From Haliscomenobacter sp041740695 (GTDB taxonomy: Bacteria > Bacteroidota > Bacteroidia > Chitinophagales > Saprospiraceae): a stretch of DNA of 64,000 nucleotides. Below the pieces are notes generated by a model. It saw nothing but the letters and a program-made list of their open reading frames with translations, was not told the DNA's origin and made no database searches. The position numbers and the translations under genes were made by a program. The stretch is taken from contig NZ_JBGSLK010000079.1 of NCBI RefSeq assembly GCF_041740695.1, positions 1-64,000 on the forward strand, in the 5' to 3' direction. Each line of letters begins with the position of its first letter. Positions within the stretch are counted from its first letter, which is position 1. This document shows, one piece after another, positions 1-7,876 of this stretch.

Positions 1-100
1 GGTTGAGGCTGCCGCAGCGATTTTGACGATGTCAATGTCTAAGTCGCTGCGGCAGCCTCAACCTTCATCAACCTTCATCAACCTTCTCAACCTTCTCCCA
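1..100. repeat. Family A inverted repeat (cut by window edge)
   Basis: Positions 1-20 and 44-63 are perfect 20-bp inverted arms around a 23-base loop. The right side continues as tandem AACCTTC-type units to about 100, so the left arm probably continues outside the window. The centre reads AGCGATTTTGAC, then GTC, then GTCTAAGTCGCT, and nearly the same core recurs at 23,762 and, more diverged, at 58,555. The element lies just upstream of the CoA-transferase start at 107. Confidence 0.9.
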
Positions 101-106
101 ACCCAC

Positions 107-1453
107 ATGAAATCAGTCCCACAAATCACCCCCCAACAAGCCGCTACACTCGTCAAAGAAGGCGATACCATCCTCGGCGGAGGCTTCGGCATGACCGGAA
201 ACCCAGTCCACCTGCTGCATGCCCTGGCGGAAACCACCACCAAAAACCTCACCTTCATCGGCAACAACGTTGGCGAACCAGGCCTGGGAGGTGGACGTTT
301 GCTCCGCAATGGCCAAATCCGCAAAATGATCGGCTCCTTTTTTACCTCCAATCCCGATGCAGTAAAGGCTGCCCAATCGGGCGAGGTAGAATATGAGCTG
401 TTGCCCCAGGGCACTCTGGCCGAAGCCATTCGGGCGGGCGGTGCAGGTATTGGAGGTTTTTACACCCCCAGCTCGGCCGGAACATTGATTGCCAAGGGGC
501 GGCCCACCATGCTGATCAATGGGGTAGAACAGGTATTTATCCCTGGGATCAGAGCCAATGTGGCCTTTATACGCGCCTGGAAAGCCGATACTGCGGGCAA
601 CCTCACCTACCGCATGACCGAACAAAACTTCAACCGCGCCATGGCCACGGCTGCAGATATCGTAGTGGCAGAAGTGGAAGAAATAGTGCCAGTTGGGGCC
701 ATCGATCCCAATTTTATCCATACGCCGGGTTGTTTTGTGGATTACCTCGTGCAAGCCAATCTTTCACTGGAACTACTCGGTTCCTCAGCTTCAGTTGGCG
801 CTGCCAAAAAAGTGAGTGAAAGCCGCATGAACATGGCCAAACGTGCTTTTGCAGAGTTGCAAAAAGGCGACGTGGTCAACCTCGGCATTGGCATTCCCAC
901 CCTGGTTGCTGACTTGATTCGACCTGAGCACGGTATTATTCTGCATACCGAAAATGGCATGCTGGGCGTTGGTCCTTCTCCTGCCGATGGTGGCGGTGCA
1001 CTGGATTACCCAGTGAATGCGGGCAAAATCCCCGTTACCGCCCTGCCTGGCAGTAGTTATTTCGATAGTGCCGACAGTTTCGCCATGATCCGCGGTGGGC
1101 ATGTCGATGTGGCAATCATGGGCGGCCTGGAGGTGGATGAAAAAGGCAACCTGGCCAACTGGGCTGTTCCTGGTAAACCACTGCTGGGCGTTGGTGGCGC
1201 GATGGATTTGGCTTCTGGTGCCAAAAAATTGATTGTTACTTTGACCCACGCCGACCCGGATGGGACTTCCAAAATTGTGCCGGAATGTACCTTGCCACTT
1301 ACCGCGATTGGGGTGGTGGACGTGGTGATTACAGAATTGGCAGTGTTTAAATACCTGGATGGCCAGTTGACTTTAGTGGAATTGATGCCGGGGGCGAGTT
1401 TGGAGGAGGTGAGAGTGAAGACGCAGGCGAAATTTTTGGAAAGATTGGGTTAA
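107..1453 (+). CDS. Fused 3-oxoacid / 3-oxoadipate CoA-transferase (A+B subunits)
   Basis: A 448-residue CoA-transferase with both subunits in one chain. The A half (about 1-225) carries the GGFGMTGNP glycine-rich segment. The B half (about 230-445) carries NLGIGIPTLVADL and the TENGMLG motif, whose Glu282 is the expected catalytic residue forming the CoA thioester. With PcaF and PcaB downstream, the likely reaction is CoA transfer from succinyl-CoA to 3-oxoadipate (PcaIJ role). An acetoacetate (SCOT-type) substrate cannot be excluded from sequence alone. The reading frame is open back to 23, but that extension reads through the inverted repeat, so the ATG at 107 followed by MKSVPQITPQQ is chosen. 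Confidence 0.88.
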   Translation: MKSVPQITPQQAATLVKEGDTILGGGFGMTGNPVHLLHALAETTTKNLTFIGNNVGEPGLGGGRLLRNGQIRKMIGSFFTSNPDAVKAAQSGEVEYELLPQGTLAEAIRAGGAGIGGFYTPSSAGTLIAKGRPTMLINGVEQVFIPGIRANVAFIRAWKADTAGNLTYRMTEQNFNRAMATAADIVVAEVEEIVPVGAIDPNFIHTPGCFVDYLVQANLSLELLGSSASVGAAKKVSESRMNMAKRAFAELQKGDVVNLGIGIPTLVADLIRPEHGIILHTENGMLGVGPSPADGGGALDYPVNAGKIPVTALPGSSYFDSADSFAMIRGGHVDVAIMGGLEVDEKGNLANWAVPGKPLLGVGGAMDLASGAKKLIVTLTHADPDGTSKIVPECTLPLTAIGVVDVVITELAVFKYLDGQLTLVELMPGASLEEVRVKTQAKFLERLG

Positions 1454-1541
1454 CTAGCTTTTTTGCCACTAAATATCTCCTTTTGGTGAAAAAAAGTGGT
1501 TTTAAAGTGAAAAAATCACGTAATTGCAGAAAAAAATCATC

Positions 1542-2930
1542 ATGCTGATCACTTTTCGCGTAGCTAATTTTCTTTCTTTTAATGAGGAGGAAGAATTTTC
1601 GATGTTGGCGGGTAAACAGCGTAAGCCCGTGCGACCTGCTGTGCCTTTGGCTACAGGCGTAGAGGCTTTGAAGTTGGCGGTTGTTTATGGGGCGAATGCT
1701 TCTGGGAAATCGAATTTGGTGCGGAGTATAGATTTTGCTAAAAAGATGATAGTGGATGGGGTTAAGTATACTTCTACGCTTACCCTGAATGATCACTTTC
1801 GGTTGAAGCAAGGTAGCGAAAACGAATTTACAAAATTTGAATTTGAATTTACCCTGAAATCAAAAATTTATGCATACGGGTTTCAAGTTTATCTAGATAG
1901 AGGTGAAATTTTGGAGGAATGGCTCTTCGAAATCAAAAAGACCACACAGAAGCCGATTTTTGAACGTATCGTTAGAGAGTCGACTACCACATACATGAAG
2001 AGCAAACCTTCATTAAAAGGAGAAGAAGAAACCCGTTTCACCATTTATGCGCAAGACGTGCAGGCAAATGAACTGCTGCTTAATGTATTGGGAGAAAAAT
2101 TATGGGACCATGGATCGTTTTTTTCAATTTTTAGAAATATACATCAATGGTTTAAAAATAGGCTATTTGTAATTTATCCCGATTCTCAATCAGATATCCA
2201 CAATTTTTTTGAATCCTCTCCAACAGAGCTTGAAAATATGGTGTTTACAGGCGCAATGCTGAAAAATTTAGGTACAGGTATTAGTCAAATTAAGATACAA
2301 GAGGAAGATTACCAAGGAAAAGACACAATTATTGAAGAAATGATTAATAGACATAAACAGGCAATAAAAGAAGGCTTAGGCCGGTTTATGGCATTCAATT
2401 TAATCATCGACAATAAACGATACCTTTTTGCTAGAAATGGAAATGGAAAAATCATAACTTATCGTATATTAACAAAGCATGATGCAACAGAAGAGGCAAA
2501 TGATGTTTTTTTTGATTATCAAGATGAATCAGATGGTACAAAGCGATTATTAGATTTTATTCCTTTTCTTAAATTTCTATCCGTATCGGGTGTTACCGTT
2601 GTAATTGATGAAATTGATAGAAGTTTACACCCTGAACTGCTGCATAAAATTATTGAATTCTATTTAGAATCATCTAGGGAAACCAACAGCCAACTCATTG
2701 TCACCACCCACGAATCCAGTCTTCTCGATCTCAGCCTACTACGCCGGGACGAAATCTGGTTCGTCGAAAAAAACAAACATGGTGAATCCCATCTCTATTC
2801 CCTCGAAGAATTCCAGCCCCGTTTCGACAAGGAAATCCGCAAAGCCTATTTGCAAGGCAGATATGGTGCCATTCCCTTCATCTCCGATGTACAACAGCTA
2901 AACTGGGAAACTGCCAATGCCGAGGGATAA
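1542..2930 (+). CDS. RloA/AbiLi-like AAA ATPase (predicted phage defence)
   Basis: A 462-residue ATPase of the OLD/RloA (AAA_15/AAA_21) type. The Walker A motif GANASGKSN is at residues 50-58, the DGTKRLLDF segment near 330, Walker B VTVVIDEID near 351-359, and a switch histidine in TTHESSLLDL near 390. In the AbiL and related RloA/RloB systems the ATPase is thought to sense infection and control its partner, and rloB follows with a 14-bp overlap. The start is the ATG at 1542; a TTG at 1524 would add six residues. About 1800-2690, between Walker A and Walker B, is visibly AT-richer than both ends, suggesting a recombined central segment. The pair interrupts a run of pca genes. Confidence 0.85.
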   Translation: MLITFRVANFLSFNEEEEFSMLAGKQRKPVRPAVPLATGVEALKLAVVYGANASGKSNLVRSIDFAKKMIVDGVKYTSTLTLNDHFRLKQGSENEFTKFEFEFTLKSKIYAYGFQVYLDRGEILEEWLFEIKKTTQKPIFERIVRESTTTYMKSKPSLKGEEETRFTIYAQDVQANELLLNVLGEKLWDHGSFFSIFRNIHQWFKNRLFVIYPDSQSDIHNFFESSPTELENMVFTGAMLKNLGTGISQIKIQEEDYQGKDTIIEEMINRHKQAIKEGLGRFMAFNLIIDNKRYLFARNGNGKIITYRILTKHDATEEANDVFFDYQDESDGTKRLLDFIPFLKFLSVSGVTVVIDEIDRSLHPELLHKIIEFYLESSRETNSQLIVTTHESSLLDLSLLRRDEIWFVEKNKHGESHLYSLEEFQPRFDKEIRKAYLQGRYGAIPFISDVQQLNWETANAEG

Positions 2931-3618
2931 AAAAGGACTAAGCCGCAAAAGTGGCGGGCAACGTAAAGACCCCACTACTTTTTTCGTCATCGCCTCGGAA
3001 GGCCGAGAGAGTGAGCCGCAATACTTTGCCCATGTAGCCGATTTTATCAACACCAAGTCTCTGGGGCGTTTGATCAAAATAGAAGCCTTGCGCCGGGAAG
3101 ACAATGCCAGTGATTTTCGTCGGGTCTTGTCGATGCTGGATGAATACAAGAAAAAATATAAACTTAGTGACAAGGATCAATTGTGGTGTTTGGTGGATGC
3201 GGACAAGTGGCCAGAGAAGAACATGGCTGAAGCGCAGCAACTCTGCAAACAAAAAGAGTATGAATTTTGTATGACCAATCCCTGCTTTGAGCTTTGGCTT
3301 TTGCTGCATCATCTGGATTTTAAGACCATTGATGAGGCTGCAAAAAATGATTTATTGAAAAACCCCAAGACTACCTCTTCCAAAAATCACCTGGAGCAAG
3401 TGCTCCATGCAATACTTAAAAAAGAGTTTGGCGAAAGTTATCGCAAAGGGTCAATTTCAAAAGCCCACCTTGAAAAAATCCCTTTTGCCCTTCGTCAAGC
3501 TTTTGAGTTAGAATTGGAGAAAAACCACTGGACTTTTGATGCTTTTTGTACCAGAATCCACGTTCTCCTCCAACAAATTTTCCAATCTGAACCCCCAGAT
3601 TATCCATTACCCGAATAA
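2917..3618 (+). CDS. RloB/AbiLii-like protein
   Basis: A 233-residue RloB-family protein (PF13707 type). Its start overlaps the end of the RloA-like ATPase by 14 bp, so the two are translationally coupled. Family hallmarks visible are an early FFVIASEGRESEPQYF stretch, LWCLVDADKWPE in the middle, and MTNPCFELWLLLHH. These acidic motifs fit a Toprim-like nuclease fold, as proposed for effectors paired with AAA ATPases such as PARIS and AbiL. The enzymatic activity is inferred, not shown. The stop lies only 7 bp before the pcaF start, so the cassette is packed inside the catabolic gene run and probably read from the same transcript. Confidence 0.82.
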   Translation: MPRDKKGLSRKSGGQRKDPTTFFVIASEGRESEPQYFAHVADFINTKSLGRLIKIEALRREDNASDFRRVLSMLDEYKKKYKLSDKDQLWCLVDADKWPEKNMAEAQQLCKQKEYEFCMTNPCFELWLLLHHLDFKTIDEAAKNDLLKNPKTTSSKNHLEQVLHAILKKEFGESYRKGSISKAHLEKIPFALRQAFELELEKNHWTFDAFCTRIHVLLQQIFQSEPPDYPLPE

Positions 3619-3625
3619 CCAACAC

Positions 3626-4831
3626 ATGCAAACCTACCTAATCGACGGCATTCGTACCCCCATCGGCAGCTTCGGCGGCAGTTTGTCCACTGTCAGGGCG
3701 GACGATCTGGCAGCTCACGTACTGGCCGAATTGTTCAAACGCAACCCCCAACTCGACCCCGCCAGCATCACCGATGTCCTTCTCGGTTGTGTCAACCAAG
3801 CGGGTGATGACAACCGCAACGTAGCCCGGATGGCGCTGCTGCTGGCCGGATTGCCCTTCAGCGTACCTGGTGAAACAGTCAATCGACTTTGTGCTTCTGG
3901 TATGTCTGCCATTGTCAATGCCCAGCGCGCCATTGCCAATGGCGATGGCGATGTGTATGTCGCCGGGGGCGTGGAGCACATGACCCGCGGGCCATACGTA
4001 ATCTCCAAAAGCGCCAAACCCTTTGGCACCGATGCCCAAATGTACGACTCCAGTTTTGGCTGGCGCTTCATCAATCCCCGCATGCAAACCCTATACGGCA
4101 CTGATGCCATGGGCATTACAGCCGAAAATTTGGTCGAAATCCACAACATCAGCCGTGAAGCCCAGGATCAATTTGCCTACAACTCCCAAATGAAAGCGGC
4201 GAAAGCCCAAGCCGCTGGCCGTTTTGCAGAAGAAATTATCCCGGTTCCAATCAGTATCGGCAAGGGCGATACTCAATTGTTTTCTCAGGACGAATTCATT
4301 AAAGGAGGGACAACTGTAGAAAAACTTGCTCAACTGCGTCCAGCCTTCAAAAAAGATGGCGGCTCGGTGACAGCTGGTAACTCTTCTGGTTTGAACGATG
4401 GTGCCATTGCGGTCATGCTAGCTTCTGAGAAAGCAGTAAAAGAACAAGGTTTTGTACCCAAGGCGCGCATTGTCGCTTCGGCAGTAGTGGGCGTAGAGCC
4501 GCGCATTATGGGCATAGGCCCGGTACCCGCTACACAAAAAGCCTTGCAAAAAGCAGGTTTAAGCCTGAAGGACATCGACATCATCGAACTCAATGAAGCC
4601 TTTGCCGCACAATCACTGGCTTGTATTCGTAGTTTGGGCCTTGACGACGATGATCCACGCATTAATCCGAATGGAGGCGCCATTGCATTGGGACATCCGC
4701 TGGGGATGTCGGGGGCTCGGATTACCTATAGCGCTGCACTGGAATTGCAAAAGCAACAAAAGCGGTATGCGTTGGCGACAATGTGTATCGGGGTAGGTCA
4801 GGGGTATGCGGTGATTATTGAAAGAGTTTGA
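3626..4831 (+). CDS. pcaF: 3-oxoadipyl-CoA thiolase (beta-ketoadipyl-CoA thiolase)
   Basis: A 401-residue thiolase, matching the usual PcaF length. The acyl-accepting cysteine is Cys89 in NRLCASGMSA. The second half carries NGGAIALGHPLG with His357 and MCIGVGQG with Cys387, so all three catalytic residues are present. It cleaves 3-oxoadipyl-CoA to acetyl-CoA and succinyl-CoA, the last step of the beta-ketoadipate pathway. The frame is open back to 3536, but MQTYLIDGIRTPIG at 3626 is the canonical thiolase N-terminus. It sits 7 bp after rloB and 28 bp before pcaB on the same strand. The PcaF assignment over a generic acetyl-CoA acetyltransferase rests on overall similarity and the pcaB neighbour. 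Confidence 0.88.
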   Translation: MQTYLIDGIRTPIGSFGGSLSTVRADDLAAHVLAELFKRNPQLDPASITDVLLGCVNQAGDDNRNVARMALLLAGLPFSVPGETVNRLCASGMSAIVNAQRAIANGDGDVYVAGGVEHMTRGPYVISKSAKPFGTDAQMYDSSFGWRFINPRMQTLYGTDAMGITAENLVEIHNISREAQDQFAYNSQMKAAKAQAAGRFAEEIIPVPISIGKGDTQLFSQDEFIKGGTTVEKLAQLRPAFKKDGGSVTAGNSSGLNDGAIAVMLASEKAVKEQGFVPKARIVASAVVGVEPRIMGIGPVPATQKALQKAGLSLKDIDIIELNEAFAAQSLACIRSLGLDDDDPRINPNGGAIALGHPLGMSGARITYSAALELQKQQKRYALATMCIGVGQGYAVIIERV

Positions 4832-4859
4832 TTGTCGCTTTAGGATAAATTAGGAACAC

Positions 4860-6206
4860 ATGGAATCATTATTCGAATCTCTTTTTTATAAAGCTGAAGT
4901 CAACGCCTTGTTCAGCACTGAAGCCTACCTCAGTGCCATGCTGCGCTTTGAAGCTGCCCTGGCCCTGGCCCAAGCCGAACAGGGGATGATTCCAAAAGCT
5001 GCTGCCGATAGTATCACTCAATGTTGCATCCTGGATCACATCGATATTCCCAGTTTGATCCCAGCCGTTGGCCTAGCGGGCAATCCCAATATCCCACTGA
5101 TCAAACAACTCACCGCAGCAGTCAAAAAGTTTGACCCCGAAGCAGCGAAGTACGTCCACCTGGGCGCTACTAGCCAGGATGTGATTGATACAGCGTTGAT
5201 TTTACAAGTCAAAGCCGCATTACTTTTGATCCAAAAAGATTTAGAACGACTTTTAAACCAATTACGGCAACTGGCCGAAACCCACCGCCACAGCATCATG
5301 GCTGGGCGTTCCTTTTTGCAGCACGCTCGCCCCGTCACCTTTGGCTTCAAAGTGGCCATCTGGATGGATGGTTTGATTCGTTCTGCCCAGCGAATTGAAC
5401 AGTTATTACAGCACAATTTGGTTGTACAATTTGGCGGTGCCGTAGGAACGCTGGCTGGTTTTGGAGAAAAAGCATTGCCCCTTGCACTCACTTTGGCTCA
5501 AAAACTAGATTTGGTTTTGCCGCCCATTTCCTGGCATACCCAGCGCGATCGTTTGCTGGAAGTCGCCAGTACTTTAGGGATCTTGACCGGGAATCTGGGC
5601 AAAATAGCCAAAGACATCAGCCTCTTGATGCAAACTGAAGTGGCCGAAGTATTCGAACCTTGCGGTGCGGGCAAAGGCGGTTCTTCTACCATGCCGCATA
5701 AGCGCAATCCTGTCGGTTGTGTGGCCATTTTAGCAGCTGCTCAGCGCAGCCCAGCCTTGATTGCTACCTTGTTTCAATCCTTGCCGCAAGATCACGAGCG
5801 CGCCACCGGGCTTTGGCATGCCGAATGGTTACCCCTGGTTGAATTGTGTAAAATAACTGCAGGTGCTTTGCAACAAGCACTGAATATGACCGATGGTTTG
5901 GAGGTTGACACCCAGCGGATGCTGCAAAATTTGGAATTGACCAATGGCTTGATTTATGCCGAAAACCTGTCCTTGGCCTTGGCTGAAAAAATGGGAAAAG
6001 CCGCCGCACATGAGCACGTTGAAGGCTTGTGCAAGCAGGTGGCGCAAACACAGACCCACTTGAAAATACTTGCTACAGCCGATCCAGTTGTGGGCAAGCA
6101 CCTGAGCAGTACAATCATTGAGCAATTGTTCGATCCAGTTAATTCCTTGGGTGACTGTGATCGGCTGATCGATGCAGTTTTGGATATAAGGCCACCAAAA
6201 AGATAA
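4860..6206 (+). CDS. pcaB: 3-carboxy-cis,cis-muconate cycloisomerase
   Basis: A 448-residue member of the fumarase/aspartase superfamily. The superfamily signature GSSTMPHKRNP is near residues 275-285, preceded by HLGATSQDVIDTA near 100, the substrate-binding segment typical of PcaB and adenylosuccinate lyase. PcaB interconverts 3-carboxy-cis,cis-muconate and 4-carboxymuconolactone in protocatechuate catabolism. Length and the pcaF/CoA-transferase neighbours favour PcaB over purB. It is the last gene of the run and ends 29 bp before a convergent gene. pcaC, pcaD and pcaGH are not in the window and may lie upstream of its left edge. Confidence 0.87.
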   Translation: MESLFESLFYKAEVNALFSTEAYLSAMLRFEAALALAQAEQGMIPKAAADSITQCCILDHIDIPSLIPAVGLAGNPNIPLIKQLTAAVKKFDPEAAKYVHLGATSQDVIDTALILQVKAALLLIQKDLERLLNQLRQLAETHRHSIMAGRSFLQHARPVTFGFKVAIWMDGLIRSAQRIEQLLQHNLVVQFGGAVGTLAGFGEKALPLALTLAQKLDLVLPPISWHTQRDRLLEVASTLGILTGNLGKIAKDISLLMQTEVAEVFEPCGAGKGGSSTMPHKRNPVGCVAILAAAQRSPALIATLFQSLPQDHERATGLWHAEWLPLVELCKITAGALQQALNMTDGLEVDTQRMLQNLELTNGLIYAENLSLALAEKMGKAAAHEHVEGLCKQVAQTQTHLKILATADPVVGKHLSSTIIEQLFDPVNSLGDCDRLIDAVLDIRPPKR

Positions 6207-6235
6207 GCCCGCAAGCGCCATTTACTTTTTAAAAA

Positions 6236-7690
6236 TTATATTTCTTCCGCCAATGCATTTAGCTTCTCATCCAACCAGGCCCGGCTGAATATATCGTTTG
6301 TTTTGAGTAGACTTTCCCGGATTCGATCCAGTTCCACTCGGGCTTTATCCGCCGATAAATACTCCAGTCGAGAGCGCAGGTGTGCCGCTTTGCGAGTGAA
6401 CCTAAATAGGTTGTAATACCCTTTTCGGAAGTTCTCCGACATGGTTTTGTCGCGCATCAACAACTGCCGAAAGGATTCAGTGAGTGAAAACAAGGGCTCG
6501 TATTCTTCCAATTCGTAATAGGTTTGCAGTAGCATGGTTTTGGCCCCCAGGTTGTAGCGCAAATCGCGGTATTCTACCTCTCGGAGGAGCAGCATGGCCT
6601 CGTGTGGCTGCACCAAAGACAGGTGATAACTGGCCAGATTGAAGCGATACGCATTGTCCTTGAACTCTGGCGCCAACTTATCCTTATACTCCTCAATAAA
6701 ATTTCTGACCCACTCGTGTTGTTTGAGTCGCAATCCCGCCGCTACGATATTTTTGTAATTCCACTCCAACATCACCCCCTCTTCCAGCAACAAACCCTGA
6801 TCCAGTTGATATTGGTACAAACCAAATAAGTTATCTAAAAAAGCCTGATCACCCTGATTAATGCGAATGAGGCAATAGTTTTTAAACTGGTTGTACAAAT
6901 CACTCACTTCTACCCGCGAAAAGGATTTTTCCCACTTCTGAAAAACATTGAGGGCTTGCTGGTAAAAATTTGGATCATGGCTCGTTAACATGCGGTAAAT
7001 CATGTAGTGGGTAATGGTTTGGGGGACTTGCTGGTATTTTTCGAAATTTTCCTCAACCTCTTGCAATACGGCCTCCAACAGGCGAGGAGGTTGTTCATCT
7101 CGCTTCATTTCCTGACGGAAAATAGCTTCCGAGGCGTCCTTCAATTTTTGAGTGAGGTAAAACTCATCCAGTTCTGCTTGTTTATTTTGAAAAGACCCTT
7201 CAAATTCAGGCTTGTTGGACTGCGACCAATACCGTTCACCTTCACCTGCCAGCAGGTAGCGCATCAAAGTTTGATCTGCGCCCAGGCATGGAGTAGGCTC
7301 CGGCTTTTCTTTTAGCTCATTAAACAAGCGTTCATAAGGGCCAAAGGCTTGCTGCACCCTCAATTGCCTCAAGTAAAGATATTGTTGAAAATAGGTGTCT
7401 TCCCGAAATTCCTCATAGGCCCAGAACTGCTCCAACAATCTTTGGGTATAAGTTAGCACCGGAGCCAATTGTTTTTCACTATATTTACCGCCGTCAAAAA
7501 CCGATTTATACAGTAGTTCCTTTTTACACTTTTTTTCGTCTAATCGAGGATAAACCTCAGAAAGGTACGCAACCAGTCGCCGTACTTCCTCGTGTTTATT
7601 GAGGTAGGGAGAAAAGACAAACTCCTTAAAACGAGTCATTTCTTTACGTGATAATTTTTCCAGGTTGCGAATTAATTTGTTACTACTCAC
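6236..7690 (-). CDS. Conserved hypothetical, helical-repeat protein
   Basis: 484 residues, rich in Glu, Lys, Leu and Tyr, with no signal peptide or membrane segment. Regular alternation of amphipathic helices over the whole length suggests an alpha-solenoid or TPR-like scaffold. The start used is GTG at 7690 (MSSNKLIRNLEKLSRKEM); the first ATG would be at MTRFKEF, about 17 residues in. Proteins of this look are common in Bacteroidota as unannotated singletons. It is divergent from the giant T9SS protein, sharing a 186-bp intergenic region, and convergent with pcaB. No function is assigned. Confidence 0.75.
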   Translation of the reverse strand: MSSNKLIRNLEKLSRKEMTRFKEFVFSPYLNKHEEVRRLVAYLSEVYPRLDEKKCKKELLYKSVFDGGKYSEKQLAPVLTYTQRLLEQFWAYEEFREDTYFQQYLYLRQLRVQQAFGPYERLFNELKEKPEPTPCLGADQTLMRYLLAGEGERYWSQSNKPEFEGSFQNKQAELDEFYLTQKLKDASEAIFRQEMKRDEQPPRLLEAVLQEVEENFEKYQQVPQTITHYMIYRMLTSHDPNFYQQALNVFQKWEKSFSRVEVSDLYNQFKNYCLIRINQGDQAFLDNLFGLYQYQLDQGLLLEEGVMLEWNYKNIVAAGLRLKQHEWVRNFIEEYKDKLAPEFKDNAYRFNLASYHLSLVQPHEAMLLLREVEYRDLRYNLGAKTMLLQTYYELEEYEPLFSLTESFRQLLMRDKTMSENFRKGYYNLFRFTRKAAHLRSRLEYLSADKARVELDRIRESLLKTNDIFSRAWLDEKLNALAEEI

Positions 7691-7876
7691 AAAAAATCAA
7701 TTTTTGGCCGTATTTTTTTGTCATCAAAATATTGATTGACAAAAAATTAGATCGTAATTTCGGCTCAATAATCACGAATTTTTTCCAAAATTCCAACGAT
7801 TATGTCAGTTTTAACGTCTAAAAAAAGCAGCACTTTTGTATCAAGAGCAAAGTGTAGTATAAAAAAATATCGCACC

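Noticed and set aside
61..100. Regular AACCTTC units considered as a CRISPR or minisatellite
   Set aside because: Units are 8-11 bases with no spacers and are one arm of an inverted repeat; no cas genes are present.
23..106. Upstream extension of the CoA-transferase
   Set aside because: The 28 added codons translate the inverted repeat and are not conserved-looking; the ATG at 107 gives the normal N-terminus.
1454..1541. Short GTGAAAAAA repeats at the left edge of the defence cassette as possible insertion-site repeats
   Set aside because: No matching copy was found at the right edge (3619-3625), so no target duplication can be claimed.
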